A stretch of DNA of 64,000 nucleotides from Bombardia bombarda (lineage: Eukaryota > Ascomycota > Sordariomycetes > Sordariales > Lasiosphaeriaceae): the NCBI GenBank assembly GCA_030512295.1, contig JAULSR010000002.1:2294001-2358000 (forward strand), given 5' to 3'. Positions 32,883 through 45,600 of this stretch are shown one piece after another (the stretch's first letter is position 1; every line of letters starts with the position of its first letter). Under the pieces are notes generated by a model. The model ran no database searches. It was not told the DNA's origin and saw only the letters and a program-made list of their open reading frames with translations. The position numbers and the translations under genes are program-made.

Positions 32883-35066
32883 TCAGTCATCATCGTCGTC
32901 GTCGCTATCGCCAAATATGGCCTTAAACACCTCCTCCCCAGCCCTAGCGCCTTCCAAGGCCTCGTTCTTGGACGAGTCTATGACGGGCTTGACTGCTTCT
33001 GACTTGCTTGAGCTGCCCCCGTCATCTCGGGCAGTAGCAGTCTGCGCAGCATCCACGGGAGCAGCAGTGGTTAAGCCAGAACCAAACTCCAGAGCAAGAA
33101 GCGGGTCTTTACTCATAGCTGCTGAGAGTTCAACTGGAACATCAAATGGAGCCTTGCCTTTGCCCGAGCTGGCGTCCTGATCAGCCGGCTGCGCATTTGG
33201 CGGAGGCTTCACGTTGAACCTCTTGCACAGCAGCATTGTGGGGTGGAAATCTGCCACAGATCTGGTCAGAGGACCAAATAAACCGAGCTTTGCGGCTTCT
33301 TCAGCCGGGTCCTCTGGCTTGGGTGGGGGCTTTGAAAGCAACTCCTTATTACCGCTTTCCCCTTTTGCGCCGCTGGTAGAGTTTACCGTAGAAGAAGACG
33401 ACGTCGTGAATCGGCTGGCCATGAAACCTGTCATTGGTTTGAAGATCCTCGCACAGTTGAAGAACTCATGTGCTTCCCTTAGCCAATCCTCCGTGCTTAT
33501 ATGTGCTGGTTTCGGTGGCAGAACTTGTCTATACCCAGCCTGGTATTCAAGGTAGGCCCTGTATCTCGAGCGTTTAGCCTCATCTTCTCCATATGGTGCG
33601 CCGCCGCCAGCGCCCCTAGAAAGGGCAGCAATAGCCGTCTCCCTATCTAGCTTTGGAACTCGGTCGAGAAGCTCCCGCTGGCGCTCTTCCTCGCTAAGCG
33701 CAAACCCGGCAGGGATCTCGCCCCGGGCTGGAGGCAAGTCCGTCTTGCCAGTGACAGCAGCCAGTCGTTCTCGGGCAGAGGCCGACATGAAATCGAAAAC
33801 GGACTTCCCAGGCAGCTCTTTCTCACCGAGCAGAGCCGCGCGGGCCTTAGGATCGAGCTTCGAGGCCTTAGCTGCGTCTGCCGTCGAGAGATACTCTTTA
33901 GAGCCGGGTTGTGATGCTGCCTTTTTCGAGGATACCCAGCCCGGTGGTATTTGAGGTGGTGGATATTTGCCGACCGAGTTGATATCCGATGTTAGCGAGT
34001 CGGCCTCCCGGCCAAACACAAATCCATCCAGGGGAAGCCGTCCGTCGTTGCATTTTCGCACCCCAAGCGCCACTTTCCCCGATGCCAGCTTCTTTGATAT
34101 GAAGACTGGTTTTGTTTTCAGTGACGGATTAATCGCTGTGACGGCCTTCTTTTTCTTTCGATCGCCCCCTATTACTCGATTATACGAGATTCGGGGCCCA
34201 ATCTCGTAGGGGTCTTCATCATCAGATCCAGTATCATTCAAGACACCAATGCCAATGCCCCCACGGCTCTTCTCCTTGTCTTTCCTACGGCCCACGGCTA
34301 GGGAGAGGTTCGGACGGCCTAGGTCGTCTTCATCGTCGTCTTCAGACTGACCGGCACTCCTGCTTTTACCAGAGGAGCCAGCCAGCGGTCCTAGCCCAGC
34401 CTCTCCTCCATAGCCCAATCCCCTGTGATCCTTCTTGCGGATGAAACTGACCATCGGTACATTCTCCGGCGCGAAGAGAAACGTGTCAGCCGAGCTGCTG
34501 TTTTGTTGCTGTTGTTGCAGCCCGAGACGGGCCTTCCTGCGAATCTTTGGGCCCACGCCCTGGCCCTCTTTCCATCCCATCTTCTTGAGCAGCTTTGCGC
34601 CCATCATTTCCCCCTCCACCCTGAACAAGCCCACCAGACCAGTCATCCTCGAGACGTCATCCTCTGTGGAACCCAAGCCAGTAAATGCGGCCGTAGTCTG
34701 GATCTTCCTAGCTTCCTCGGCGGCGGCAAGGTCCTCCTCATCCATAAAATCCTCAGGGCGCTGCTGTGCGGCATCGGGGGCATCTTTGCGGCGGTTCGTG
34801 CGCGACGAGACAAAGGCCGAGGGCGTCCAGCCCTCCTTGGAGCCGACCGTGTTAAAGTAGCCGGCGCTCCATCCTCCGGTGAAGGCGCCGTGCAGGCGCT
34901 TCCTGCCCCTCTCGTCCCTCACCTCCTGCTTCCACACGGGCACGAAGGAGCCATCGTCGCGGACCTCGGGGTCTAGAGGGGGCAGGGCGGTGCCGAAGAG
35001 GACGAAGGGCGACTGTTGAGCACTGAGATCGGCCTCGTAGGTGGTGCGCGACCGCTTGTAGGACAT
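32883..35066 (-). CDS. GPATCH1-like G-patch protein
   Basis: Single exon, 727 residues. The N-terminus carries the DUF1604 block specific to GPATCH1/TOUGH proteins (FVLFGTALPPLDPEVRDDG, FVPVWKQEVRDERGRKRLHGAFTGG, FSAGYFNTVGSKEGW-like). Then comes a G-patch near residues 150-190 with GAKLLKKMGWKEGQGVGPK. A later block (LPLDGFVFG and PPPQIPPGWV) and an acidic C-terminus ending in an Asp run complete the family pattern. G-patch proteins of this class associate with spliceosomal RNA helicases; a role in pre-mRNA splicing in the nucleus is known for the family and inferred here. The start ATG (MSYKRSRTTYEADL) matches the family N-terminus. Confidence 0.9.
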   Translation of the reverse strand: MSYKRSRTTYEADLSAQQSPFVLFGTALPPLDPEVRDDGSFVPVWKQEVRDERGRKRLHGAFTGGWSAGYFNTVGSKEGWTPSAFVSSRTNRRKDAPDAAQQRPEDFMDEEDLAAAEEARKIQTTAAFTGLGSTEDDVSRMTGLVGLFRVEGEMMGAKLLKKMGWKEGQGVGPKIRRKARLGLQQQQQNSSSADTFLFAPENVPMVSFIRKKDHRGLGYGGEAGLGPLAGSSGKSRSAGQSEDDDEDDLGRPNLSLAVGRRKDKEKSRGGIGIGVLNDTGSDDEDPYEIGPRISYNRVIGGDRKKKKAVTAINPSLKTKPVFISKKLASGKVALGVRKCNDGRLPLDGFVFGREADSLTSDINSVGKYPPPQIPPGWVSSKKAASQPGSKEYLSTADAAKASKLDPKARAALLGEKELPGKSVFDFMSASARERLAAVTGKTDLPPARGEIPAGFALSEEERQRELLDRVPKLDRETAIAALSRGAGGGAPYGEDEAKRSRYRAYLEYQAGYRQVLPPKPAHISTEDWLREAHEFFNCARIFKPMTGFMASRFTTSSSSTVNSTSGAKGESGNKELLSKPPPKPEDPAEEAAKLGLFGPLTRSVADFHPTMLLCKRFNVKPPPNAQPADQDASSGKGKAPFDVPVELSAAMSKDPLLALEFGSGLTTAAPVDAAQTATARDDGGSSSKSEAVKPVIDSSKNEALEGARAGEEVFKAIFGDSDDDDDD

Positions 35067-38000
35067 GGAGGAGGAACTCCAGTTATGAAGGATGGGTGGG
35101 CAGCCGTTAGTTCTTGTTGGGTAGTAGTAGTAGTAGTAGTTGTGAAAGCGCGTAATGACTTAAGTGGATTAGCTAACGGGAGTCCAATGGAGGTGTTGCT
35201 GCCGGTATCACCGCTATTAACTTTCGTTGCAGTGTGCTGAGCTGCAGGCTCGGGCACTTGTTGGCCAGCTGCAATCCAGGTCCCGACACTGAAAGGGAAG
35301 GCGGTGTGATCCTTCTTGGCTTCTGTGGGGGTGTTTCTGCCAGGCGCGGGGATCTAGACTCGTCCCCAGGTAATCCCGGGGAACGTAGGCCCACCCACCA
35401 ACGGCATTGTTCACGATAATTATCAAATATAAAGCGAGATACCTGCGAAATACTTTTGAAGGTACCATATTTTTTCGTTCATCTAAGCCAGAGAAAATGA
35501 ATAAAAACCCTCCCCAATTACGACTTTGATGTTAATTAAACTTGCGGCTGCTATCACCGCATAAATCAACCTTGCACTTGGGCCCTGGCTGCGCTCGTCT
35601 AGAATAAAGTGTCGGGCACCTTGGACATGCTCCATCCACTTTACTCTGATCTTACGCAGAAGCAATTGCGGACAGTCCACTTTGGTCAGCTGCCTTTCCC
35701 ATCATGTGCCAGACCCTGGATAAGTAAAGGTGAGCAACAATATTCCCAGTATACTGTCGCTCTGAAGACCGAATCAATTGCCTCCTCCGCTGAGAACGAT
35801 TGACTACCTTAAAAAAGGTACCTATGTGGCGCACCGATCGGCACCATGATATCATTCCAAGAGAACGCAGGACTCCAGTGATTTTCACCATCGTCGATGA
35901 AATTCATTTGTTCCCCTCGACGCCTTCTCGACAATATCCGCTCAGACGCTTAGCTCGCTCGTCGAGCCCGTCTAGCTCGTCCAGATGCTGCTTCATAGCT
36001 CGAAACATGCCCCATTGGCCAATGTCGGAGAGGGTAGGATCCCTAGATTGCGACCATGAGGCCCAAACAGCAGGCAAGAGGCGGGGAGGCGGGGTCCCTA
36101 GAATGACTCTAGGCGTTCTGGAGGAGGGCTGATGCTACAGTCCTATAGGCTCAGAAGATACTCACTCACACACCAACACCAGGGCGAGCTTAGCTTGCAC
36201 GCAGAGGAAAGGAGTGCCTGACCTTAGTATCCCAAAGGTGATCAAAGGGGAACCACGAGGCCAAGGTCGGTGTGTGGACGCGTTGCTCCCCGCTACTTGA
36301 GCAGGTAACAATTAAAAAACTTTGTTCATTTTCGTTGTCTTGTGATGATTTAAGGTTGCCCGAGACATGGTAAGGTAGATTGGTGGCAGCCCGTCATTGG
36401 ACGGGTGGGAAATACTGGCTGGTAGGTATCTGGTAGGTAGGTGGTCCGGGGACCTCATTCGCAGAGACTATTCGTGCTCCTCCATCAAACAGTACAGAGA
36501 TGTTTATCACGTACATACACCTGTGCTACATACATGGAAGTCATGGACCGAATTCATTCCAATTACATGGCGAAACCGTCTCTTTGCATCTGCCGTCTGT
36601 CATGGTCCCCAAGCCACCCGAAAGGAGTGTGTGACCTTTTGCCATGCAGCATGACGGGCCCCATCCAGCCCCCAGGATCCTGGCACCTGAGAGTTAACTT
36701 GGCAGTTCTGTATCCGTACACCCACACGATGGACAACCTCCCATTATCTGCGTCTCCGGGACTCCCCGTCTTTGCCGACCTACCTGTTGCTCTTCGGGTT
36801 TGATGCAGTTTGGGATAAGTGTAATCTGGGGGGTTTCTTGGTTGTGACCTTTGTAGCACACCAAGGGACTGGAACTACTTAAGGTAGCCAAGACAAGCGC
36901 AAAAGGCATCTTGGTCCAGGAAACCTCCAGGCATGGCTGGCGCTTGGTGGCAGCTACAAGTACATCGACAGAGCGTTTTATACCTCGTCTCTCGCCCAAT
37001 ACCTGGGTAGCCGGCCCCGTTGAACTTGACTAACGGCGACTCAAGAACAGCTGGCTGGCTATAGCCTACAACCTGTAAATTGTGGGGTCTGAACTGAAGA
37101 CTTCCGTGGATAAGTAGGCGTCTTCATTACTCATATAAGGTTACCTTGAAGGTTGGCTCATAGGGCGGCGGGCGGCGGGGGTCAGGAGGCAAATCCCACC
37201 CAAACATGGATGGAATGGGCAAGCATCGTCATCCATGCCGCGACACCAATGTGCCAATGTGCGCATGAGAGTGATATCAGACATGATATCAGAGAAAACC
37301 CCCAATCCAGGACAAGATGTCATTGATTCGGCCGTTTCATGGGAGCATTGTGGAATGAATGCACTTACCCCAATCCCCAGACTGAAGAACATTGCCTTCC
37401 CGTCTCCTCCATATGGATAAGGTACCTACGAAGCTAGGTCTAGTTCCAGACCATATGCACACCTAGCACTGTTGCCGCTATATGAGCACTGCGACGCACT
37501 GCCGGACAGCGCGTGAATAGGTCGGGTACGGCGTACGAATAGGTACCTAGCAGGGGTGTCTGACCTCACAGCCTGCCTGGACCTGAGCTGGATACTACCC
37601 CGTCATCCAATCTGACCCAAATCCAGCTGAGTCCAGGACTCGGCACCGTACCTCCATCCCAGCCCAACAAACATCCCTATTCTCCAAAGGTCTCGTTCGT
37701 CGTCACTGGATGCACCATTCACCGTTCGCCGCCCGCTGTCACCGTTCACTTTCACCTCCTGCCCGTCCACTTACCTCACCACCCAAACCCCAATTCTCGG
37801 TCGGTCCCATCAAACCTACCTATTGCCTAAGGTAGCAGCTAGCTGGGCCAGTTCCATCGTCGTCACGTCGCCCGTCATCCGTCGCCCGTCGCCCACCACC
37901 GGTTCAGCCACCACAACAACCTACGACGCCCAGATTCCCTCTCATCAGACAGACGCGCAACCGATTGGGGCCTGCCCAAATTCAGCCCAGCCCAGCCCAG

Positions 38001-38153
38001 CCCAGCCCGATTTACATTTGTGCATGGTCTGCCCACGAGGCCGGCTTGCATCGTGCATCTGAGTTTTGGTTTTGCGTTTTCGACACACTTAACTCTCCGC
38101 CTCCACCGTCATTTCCCCCGTCATTACGCCTCCCTACCGCTCGTATCGCCGAC
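35067..38153. other. 3.1 kb divergent intergenic region GPATCH1/KIN1
   Basis: Gene-poor. Open frames such as those at 35800-36130 and 36400-36860 are short, conflict between strands and show no domain. A trinucleotide run (TAG/AGT) lies at about 35124-35141 and (CAGCC)5 at 37983-38008. The part from about 37560 is pyrimidine-rich and probably includes the long 5' leader of the kinase gene. Confidence 0.5.
37983..38008. repeat. (CAGCC)5 minisatellite
   Basis: Five tandem CAGCC units in the 5' region of the kinase gene, 150 bases before its ATG. Confidence 0.85.
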
Positions 38154-40719
38154 ATGGCTACGACCCTCTCTGCAGGCGGCGCCGACCTGCCTATCCGGTC
38201 GCAGTCTGTTCGGACACGACGACCTCCCACAGCGCCACGACAAGAGCCGCCACTTCCACGCTCCGAATCCACCACCAGAGCCGATTCCTCACGCCCTCAT
38301 CGACGGAGCAGCCAGCGCTCGACCTCAGGGGCATCGCCTCGTCACCACCAGCAGCAGTCAGACATGCCTCCCCAGACTCCCGCCGCACCAAACCACGCTG
38401 AAGAAGCCCGTGATCCCGGGAGCGGACAAACGCCTCGCACATCCAAACACAGATATCGCACCGTCATTCCAGCCCCGTCCGGGAACTATGCATTCATAAA
38501 GACGATTGGCCAGGGCAGCATGGGCAAGGTGAAGCTCGCAAAGAAGGAGGGAACTAATGAATTGGCAAGTCATCGCCTGTCTCGCCTGTCTTCTCCTTAC
38601 TATCCTATCATGTACCAAGTCTAACCTATCATTCGCACCCGTACAGGTAGCATGCAAGATCATCGAAAGAGTATCGCCGGATGACGGCCGCCAGAGCAGG
38701 GAAGAACGAGAAAAGGCCGATGCGGCCAAGGAAGACCGTAATGCGCGTGAGGCCGCTATTGTTAGCCTCCTCAGCCACCAGTACATATGCGGGCTCCGCG
38801 ACAACTTGCGAACGAGATGGCATTGGTACATGCTCTTCGAATACGTCGATGGCGGCCAAATGCTCGACTACATCATCTCACACGGGAAGCTGAAGGAGAA
38901 GCAGGCACGCAAGTTTGCACGCCAGATAGCCAGTGCTGTCGACTACTGCCATCGGAACAGCATCGTCCATCGGGACTTGAAGATTGAGAACATTTTGATT
39001 AGCAAAACTGGCGACATCAAGATCATTGATTTTGGTCTTAGCAACCTCTTCTCCCCAGAGGAGGACAGGAAGCTGAAAACATACTGTGGAAGTCTCTACT
39101 TTGCCGCCCCCGAGCTTCTTCAGGCGAAGCCTTACACCGGCCCTGAAGTCGACGTGTGGAGTTTTGGTGTAGTACTCTTCGTCTTAGTCTGCGGCAAGGT
39201 GCCGTTTGACGATCAGTACATGCCCGCCCTCCACCAAAAGATTAAGAAGGGCGCGGTCGACTATCCCAACTGGCTTTCAAGCGGTAGGTTCACCACATGC
39301 GACTGTTCTCCCCTCGGTTATGATAGCTAACATTGCCCAGAGTGCAAACATCTGATCTCACGTATGCTGGTAACGGACCCTAGACAGCGAGCTACCATGC
39401 ATGAGGTAATGAACCACCCGTGGATGGTCAAAGGCTACAACGGACCACCCGATAACTACCTACCGCATCGTGAGCCCCTGACGCTACCCCTTGACCCCGA
39501 AGTCATCACGCACATGACTGGCTTCAAGTTTGGCCCGGCAGATTACATTCGGGACGAATTGACAAAGCGGATCAAGTCGCCCAAATATCAGGCAGCTACC
39601 CGACGTTTGGAAAGAGAAAAAGAATACCCACAACCAGCTCCGAAGGATATCGAAAAAAGACGCGGGTTTGGTTTTGACTTCTACAAAAGGAGAAACTCAG
39701 TCACCAGCAGAGATACGTTGACAAACACAAGCTCCGAAGGGCTACCTATTGGCGACGACCCCCTCAACGCATTCGACCCCATGATCTCAATATACTACCT
39801 CGTCCGAGAGAAGCTGGAGAGGGAAAGGAAAGATCTGCAAGCCCCTCCTAAAGTGCAGCGACCGCCTTCTTCCCCTCAACAACAGCAGCCTCAAGTGCCT
39901 CCCTCGCCTATAGTCAGACCAAAGGAGAAGCACTCCCTAGCCGAGATCGTCCCGCCCCAACCGGCCCACACCGAGGGCCGCAGCCGGCAGCGAACGAGGT
40001 CTCACAGCGAGGACCAGACCAGAGAGCCAGTCAAGAACGGGCTGCTCTCACCCGACATGATCCCCGCCAAGAAGGAGAGCACAGCGGCCGGCATCCTCCG
40101 AAGGCTCAGCACGCGCGACAGACGAAAGGAGGCGGCGCCGGCAGACCCCCAGACAGGCGGCTTAATACGAGGCTCCGTCTCGATGCGGGCCAAGTCCCTC
40201 GGGCACGCGCGCCGAGAGAGCATCCAGGCGCGGAGGGCCAAGCGCGAGGCTGAGGCCCGCGAGCAGCAACCTGTCCGCGAGGAGACGGACGCGGAGCTGG
40301 GCGAAGGCGACGGCGAGACCAGCGGCGCGTCCAACGAGAGGCTGGAGCCCGAGGACCCCGACCTCGCCAAGCCCGTCTATCTCAAGGGCATCTTTAGCGT
40401 GTCGACGACGTCGACGAAGCCGCTGCCCGAGATACGGGCGGACATCAAACGCGCGCTCAAGTCGCTCGGGGTCGAGTATAACGAGATCAAGGGCGGGTTC
40501 AGCTGTTGGCATGTGCCGAGCATTGTGAATAATGATGATCATAGGCATGTGAGCAGGGAGATGCAGCCGACGGTGGCGGATGGGGATATCAGGTTTGAGA
40601 TATTCATTGTCAAGGTGCCGATTGTGAGTCTGCATGGGGTGCAGTTTAAGAAGGTGGCGGGGAATACGTGGCAGTATAAGGCGATGGCGGAGCAGGTTGT
40701 TAGGGAGTTGAGGCTATAG
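38154..40719 (+). CDS. KIN1: KIN1/PAR-1 (MARK-type) Ser/Thr kinase
   Basis: Exons 38154-38564, 38647-39283 and 39341-40719; 808 residues. A Ser/Pro/Arg-rich head precedes the kinase domain. Visible are the Gly loop GQGSMG (about 118-123), VACK with Lys141, HRDLKIEN with catalytic Asp247, DFG at Asp265, the T-loop KTYCGSLYFAAPE, and the PYTGPEVDVWSFG block. After the kinase comes the conserved extension MVKGYNGPPDNYLPHREPL typical of fungal Kin1, then a basic Ser-rich linker. The C-terminus is a KA1-like membrane-association domain (FEIFIVKVPIVSLHGVQFKKVAGNTWQYK). Kin1 kinases act in polarity, septation, exocytosis and ER stress. Intron 1 uses a GC donor (TTG|GCAAGT); no GT donor there keeps the frame. 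Confidence 0.92.
38565..38646 (+). other. GC-AG intron of the KIN1 gene
   Basis: Donor GCAAGTCATC, acceptor CCGTACAG. Removal joins GTNEL to VACKIIERV in phase 0, exactly across the kinase ATP-site Lys segment. Confidence 0.75.
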
Positions 40720-42611
40720 CTGTAGGGTTTTGTTTGGTTTGGGGAGAATGAATAGAAGAGAAGGGAAGGGAGGGGAGAGGGGGTTGAATGAGCGTTGTCA
40801 GGTTGTGTTGTTGTGATTGGGCGCGCGAGTTGTTTGGTTGTCGTTGTTGTTGAGGGACGCTTACTTTTTTGCGGGAGGCAGGCAGGTTGTCTTTTGTGGA
40901 CTTGGTTCTTTTTTATTTATTTGTTTCTTTCCTTTGCCTTTTTTATTTTCTGTTTCTTTTGTAGGCGTGGATTTGATATGAAGAGTACAGTAAAGTAGGG
41001 TAGCCTGGCCTGGCCTGTTTTTTTTTTTATTTGTCCCTGTATTGTGTGACTGTTGTTGAAAAACGGATGGAGGGATGGGATATTTTATCTACCTACACAG
41101 ACACACACATATGAGAGTGTCACTTGCTGTTACGACTACTGTCGCCATTGTGTCTAAGTTTATTTTAATCTATTTATTTAATCTTACTGTAACAACGAGA
41201 TTCAGTTCATTTGTAAGAAGGAGTACTGTGTTTTGTGTGGGTTGCCATGTGAGACTTTTTATTTAATTCCTTCTTTGGCACCTATATAACCTATATACTG
41301 TTCCTAGTTTTTGTCGGGGCTTTTGTATTCATCATTTGGCAAACTGTTAGGCCTAGTGCTATGCGTTATTCATCGCTATCTATGTTGATCCTATCCTCTA
41401 CCACAAACACCATGGTTCTTTCTGTTAATTCTCCTACTCCTTTTTTGTGAGTATTATATGTGAAAGGAAATATGTGATGTAGATCTTGAATGGGGAGGAG
41501 GCAGACTGTAAAAGAACGCTTAAAGGACTGCTACTCCTGCTTGGGGGTCTGGGTGCTGATAACAGATAATATGGATGACTCCTATCTCGCTCTATTCGTT
41601 GGTTTGGAATGCGTGGCAGACAGATGAAGGGGGTGGAAGGGAAGGAAATGAAGCAGAGACTGACTGGCTGACTGACTGATTGACTGACTAACTTGGTTAC
41701 TGAGGTGGTTGACCTGAGCGCCAGTTTGGGAGGGAGGATATATATGGGCGATGGATAAAAAAGGATATATGGTGATAGTAGCCAGCCAGTGATGTTGATG
41801 AAATCAGAAGAGATTCTTATTTTTCAGGAGGGATGGAAAGTATAATGTTTGCTCATCTACATGCTTCCTCTCCCATATCTTGTTTATTTATGGGGGGATT
41901 GTAATAGGGGTGATGGACGGATGTAATACTTATTGAGTATCTATCTTTGCTCGCTAGCATGTGTAGTAAGTAGATAGGGAGGCAGGTAGATGGTGGTCAG
42001 GAGCACAAATCTGCGTGTCTGTTTGTCATTCATAATAATATCCCACAAGGGATGTGTTACCAAAACACCATGTGGTATACCATCTGAACAGGGAGGTTGT
42101 GTGAAATACTATAGCGGTGTATAGAAGCAATGATTGAATGGTCCAGCCTACATGCTTTACAAACATATGTGCGAAAAGAAAATGATATGTGCACCTGAAC
42201 AGATAGTGCGAGCATGAATAATTACCTATCATATAGGTTGGGCTATGTTCGCTTTTCAACGAATGAACACCTCTACCTATATCTTGGCTATAAGTGATAT
42301 TTTACAGCAGTAAGAACAACAGAAAGTAAATATGTTAAGTTGTCATTATGTTTTGTTCTTTATCTCGTTCACATCTATACATCTGCACAAAATACGTATG
42401 GTAATCTCTTATGTTCCCACCATCACGTTCTCCGTCAGTCATCCCCCTTCCCTCCTCCACCCCCCACCCCCCAAGCATAACATCATAACTCTTTTTTATT
42501 TGTAAAAACCCCGAACCAAAAACTCCCCATTCCCATTCCTGTGCCCACCTCCGTACCTGATGTTTTACCATAACCCCAAACCCTCCCATTATCAAACCAG
42601 CCCACCCCCCC
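40720..42611. other. Convergent 3' spacer KIN1/SRS2
   Basis: 1.9 kb, T-rich and AT-rich, with no supported gene. It includes a degenerate GACT/GGCT tetranucleotide run at about 41657-41692. The length is large for a convergent spacer, and long 3' UTRs are possible. Confidence 0.55.
41657..41692. repeat. Degenerate (GACT)n tetranucleotide run
   Basis: About nine tandem GACT-like units with single substitutions (GGCT, GATT). Confidence 0.75.
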
Positions 42612-45600
42612 TCACAGCCTCGTAATCGTCAACGGCTTGAACGGCTTCCGCAACTTATCCAACGGCGCGATGCTCTCGCGACTCAGCCCAGCGGGCCGCC
42701 TAAGCCCGCCGATTCCGCCGAGGCCCTTGGGCAAGTTGCACGTGGTAGCATGCAGACAAGCAGCCGAGCGCAGTGGCTCCGGTGGCGGTTCGTTCTCGTC
42801 CGCCGCCGTCTGCCCTTCTTCTCCTGCTGTATCATCGCCAGCAGCGGTAGGCTTGGTGGGTGAGCTGGAGAAGCAGGCGTATTGCTTACGTGGAGTCACT
42901 GTGTTTATGCTACTACTGCTGTCTCGCTGTTGCTTGCTCGCAATGGGGGGCCGTGTTGTCAGCTTCCCGCTGCCTAGCTTGTGGGCGGCAAGCTCGGGCT
43001 CGATTGCTGGTTTCGGTAGGTTGGTATCATTGTATTTGCTGTTAAAGTTGGCTGGCTTGTTGAAGGTATTACCACGCGGCTGCGTGTTGCCACTAAATGG
43101 ATTCCCTGCCGCCTGCTTTGAAGCAAATCCATTTGTACCTGTCGGCTGAGCATGTGAAGCAACAGCCCCAGATGCAGATGCAGATGTGAAAGTAGAGGAT
43201 CCAGTTCTAACAAATCCCATAATCGACTTCTGATCTGCCGGGCGTCTGGTAGTTGCCGGCCTCTTCAACGAGGCTCGCTCCGTCTTCTTGCGTTCATCAG
43301 CCTCTGCGTTGGCCGCGGCGAGCACAACCTGATGAGCGCCTGCACTGACAAAGCCAGGTAGAGATGACACCGTAAATTTGGAGGACAGTTCCATCGTGGT
43401 GGCTGTTTGCTTGGCCCATTCAGGTTGCTCCTCATGCTCACTGGCTCCCGCCGCCGCTCCGGTCAAAACAGCAGGACCCGACAGTCTGGCCCGTTTTGGT
43501 CGCGGGGCATCATTGGAATTGTAGTCACCACCCCCAGCAGCCCCGCCCGCCAAGTTCCTCTGCGCCTCATCCGGGTCAAGAGGAAAGGAGTTGTCCTCAA
43601 TGGCGAACATGGCTGGAAGATTCTTGAAGATGGAATCCTCCGGGGGCAGCTCGCGCTGGAGAATGCGGGCCATCTGGGCCACAACTGGTCGGTCAAAGCA
43701 GGGGCCCTTCTTGGCGAAAGCGCTGCTTATGGGATCAATGAAAGCCGATAGTTCGTTGCGCTCACCGTTGCCGTTTGAACTGTAAAGGGGATGGCTCAAA
43801 TAAAGTAGAGACTGGGCCCTTGTCATTGCGACGTAGAGCAATCTGCGCTCTTCGTCGCTATCTTCGGATCGTGCATGGGGGATCGAGCCATTGTATACTG
43901 CCGGTACGAAGACAATGGGCCATTCCAGGCCCTTGGCTGCGTGAATGGTGGAAATAGTCACCAACGGCTTGCTTTCCTGGCCATCCTCTCCCCCTTTTTG
44001 GGCGTCAGCCGCTAGGGATACGTTTGACAGAAAGCGCGGAAGTATCCCAACTTCCGCCGTCTGCTGGAGGCCCTCGATCTCAGGAAGGGCGTCCTCTCCG
44101 ACCTGGTCAAGATCCCGCACAAAATCTCCGGCGAGGTTGATAAACTCCTGCACATTGGCCCATCTCTGCTCATGGTCGTCAGGATGAGCATCCTGCAGGT
44201 ACTTTTGGAAGTTCAGAGCTGTCAACAGCTGCTCGATTGTGTCCACAAGTCCAAAGGGGGTGCTCTCAGCTGCCTCCTCGACGCGCTTCCGTATCCCATT
44301 TAGGAGGCGGAGCAGATCACCACTAATCTTCTGCTCAGCCTGTTTGGTGATTCTTGTTTTGGCCGCGCGATCTCCACGGCAGTGCTTGACGAGTAGGCTC
44401 CATAGACTAAGCGATGACTTTTCAGCCTCCTCAACCAAGTTCTTGATGGTCCCATCGCCAATTCCTCGCCGCGGGATGTTCATTATCCTCGCAAGCGCAT
44501 CATTGTTCTCGGGCTGGTGTATGACACGGAGATAGTCGAGGAGTGTCTTGATCTCGGTCCGGTCGTAGAATTTGAAGCCGCCGACCATGCGGTATGCAAT
44601 GCCAGATTTTCCAAGGGCGCTCTCGATGTGTCGTGACAGGGCGGCCGAGCGCAGCAAGACGGCCACGTCGTTGTAGTTCAGCATGGAACCGGACATTAGG
44701 ACAGCGCGTCTAATCTCAGAGACTATCCATTCGGCCTCCGCGGAAGCGGACTTGAGTTTCCGCAGGACGGGGCGCGATCCCTTGTCGTGCACGGGTTTCA
44801 GAACCTTTTGGTATCGCTTTTTGTCTTGCTGTATGACCAGAAGTGACAGGTCGAGGATGGATTGGGACGATCGGTAGTTCTCCTCGAGCGAGATCTCATG
44901 AGTGTTGGGGAAGTCGCGGAGTAGCCGCCACAGGTTTTTAATCTCGGCCGATCGCCAGCCGTAGATGCTTTGGTCCGGGTCCCCCACAATAGTGATGCGA
45001 TTGTTTTGCTGGGCAAGCAGCCTCATCAACTCGTACTGCACGCCATTCGTGTCTTGGTACTCGTCAATAAGAACGGTCTGGATGTTAGAAACACAAGAGG
45101 GAAATTTGCGGAGCAGCTCGACGCAGCGGACCAGCAGATCATCATAGTCCAGAAGGTTGGACCGGTCCAGCTGGTCCTGATATTCCTTGTAGCAGGTCTC
45201 GAGGTCCTGCTGACCAGCTGTCTTGGTGGGCAGCTGTTTCTGCGGCTGTCGTGAGGAGGCTGGGACAGGGGGCTCAGTGCCCTTGGCCTTCCTCTTACTG
45301 ATCCAGGCTCGCGCAGCGGGCGGGTCAATTGGCAGCTGCAGTCTCTTGCAGATGCGATTAATGATGGACCTGGAGTCAGTGTCGTCGGCGATGCCAAACT
45401 TCTGGCTGAGCCCAATCTGGCGACCGTATGCAGCGAGATAGCGACGGGCGATGCTATGGAAGGTGCCAAGCACAATCTTGTTCTCACGGCCATTCCCGAG
45501 TGCTTTGCCGATGCGCGTCTTCATTTCGCGGGCAGCCTTGACGGTGAAGGTGGCAACGACGACATCCTCAGGACGGAGACCGACATGGTCGACCAGCCAG

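Noticed and set aside
37983..38008. Short tandem repeats as a CRISPR array
   Set aside because: The units are contiguous with no spacers; the genome is fungal. It is a minisatellite.
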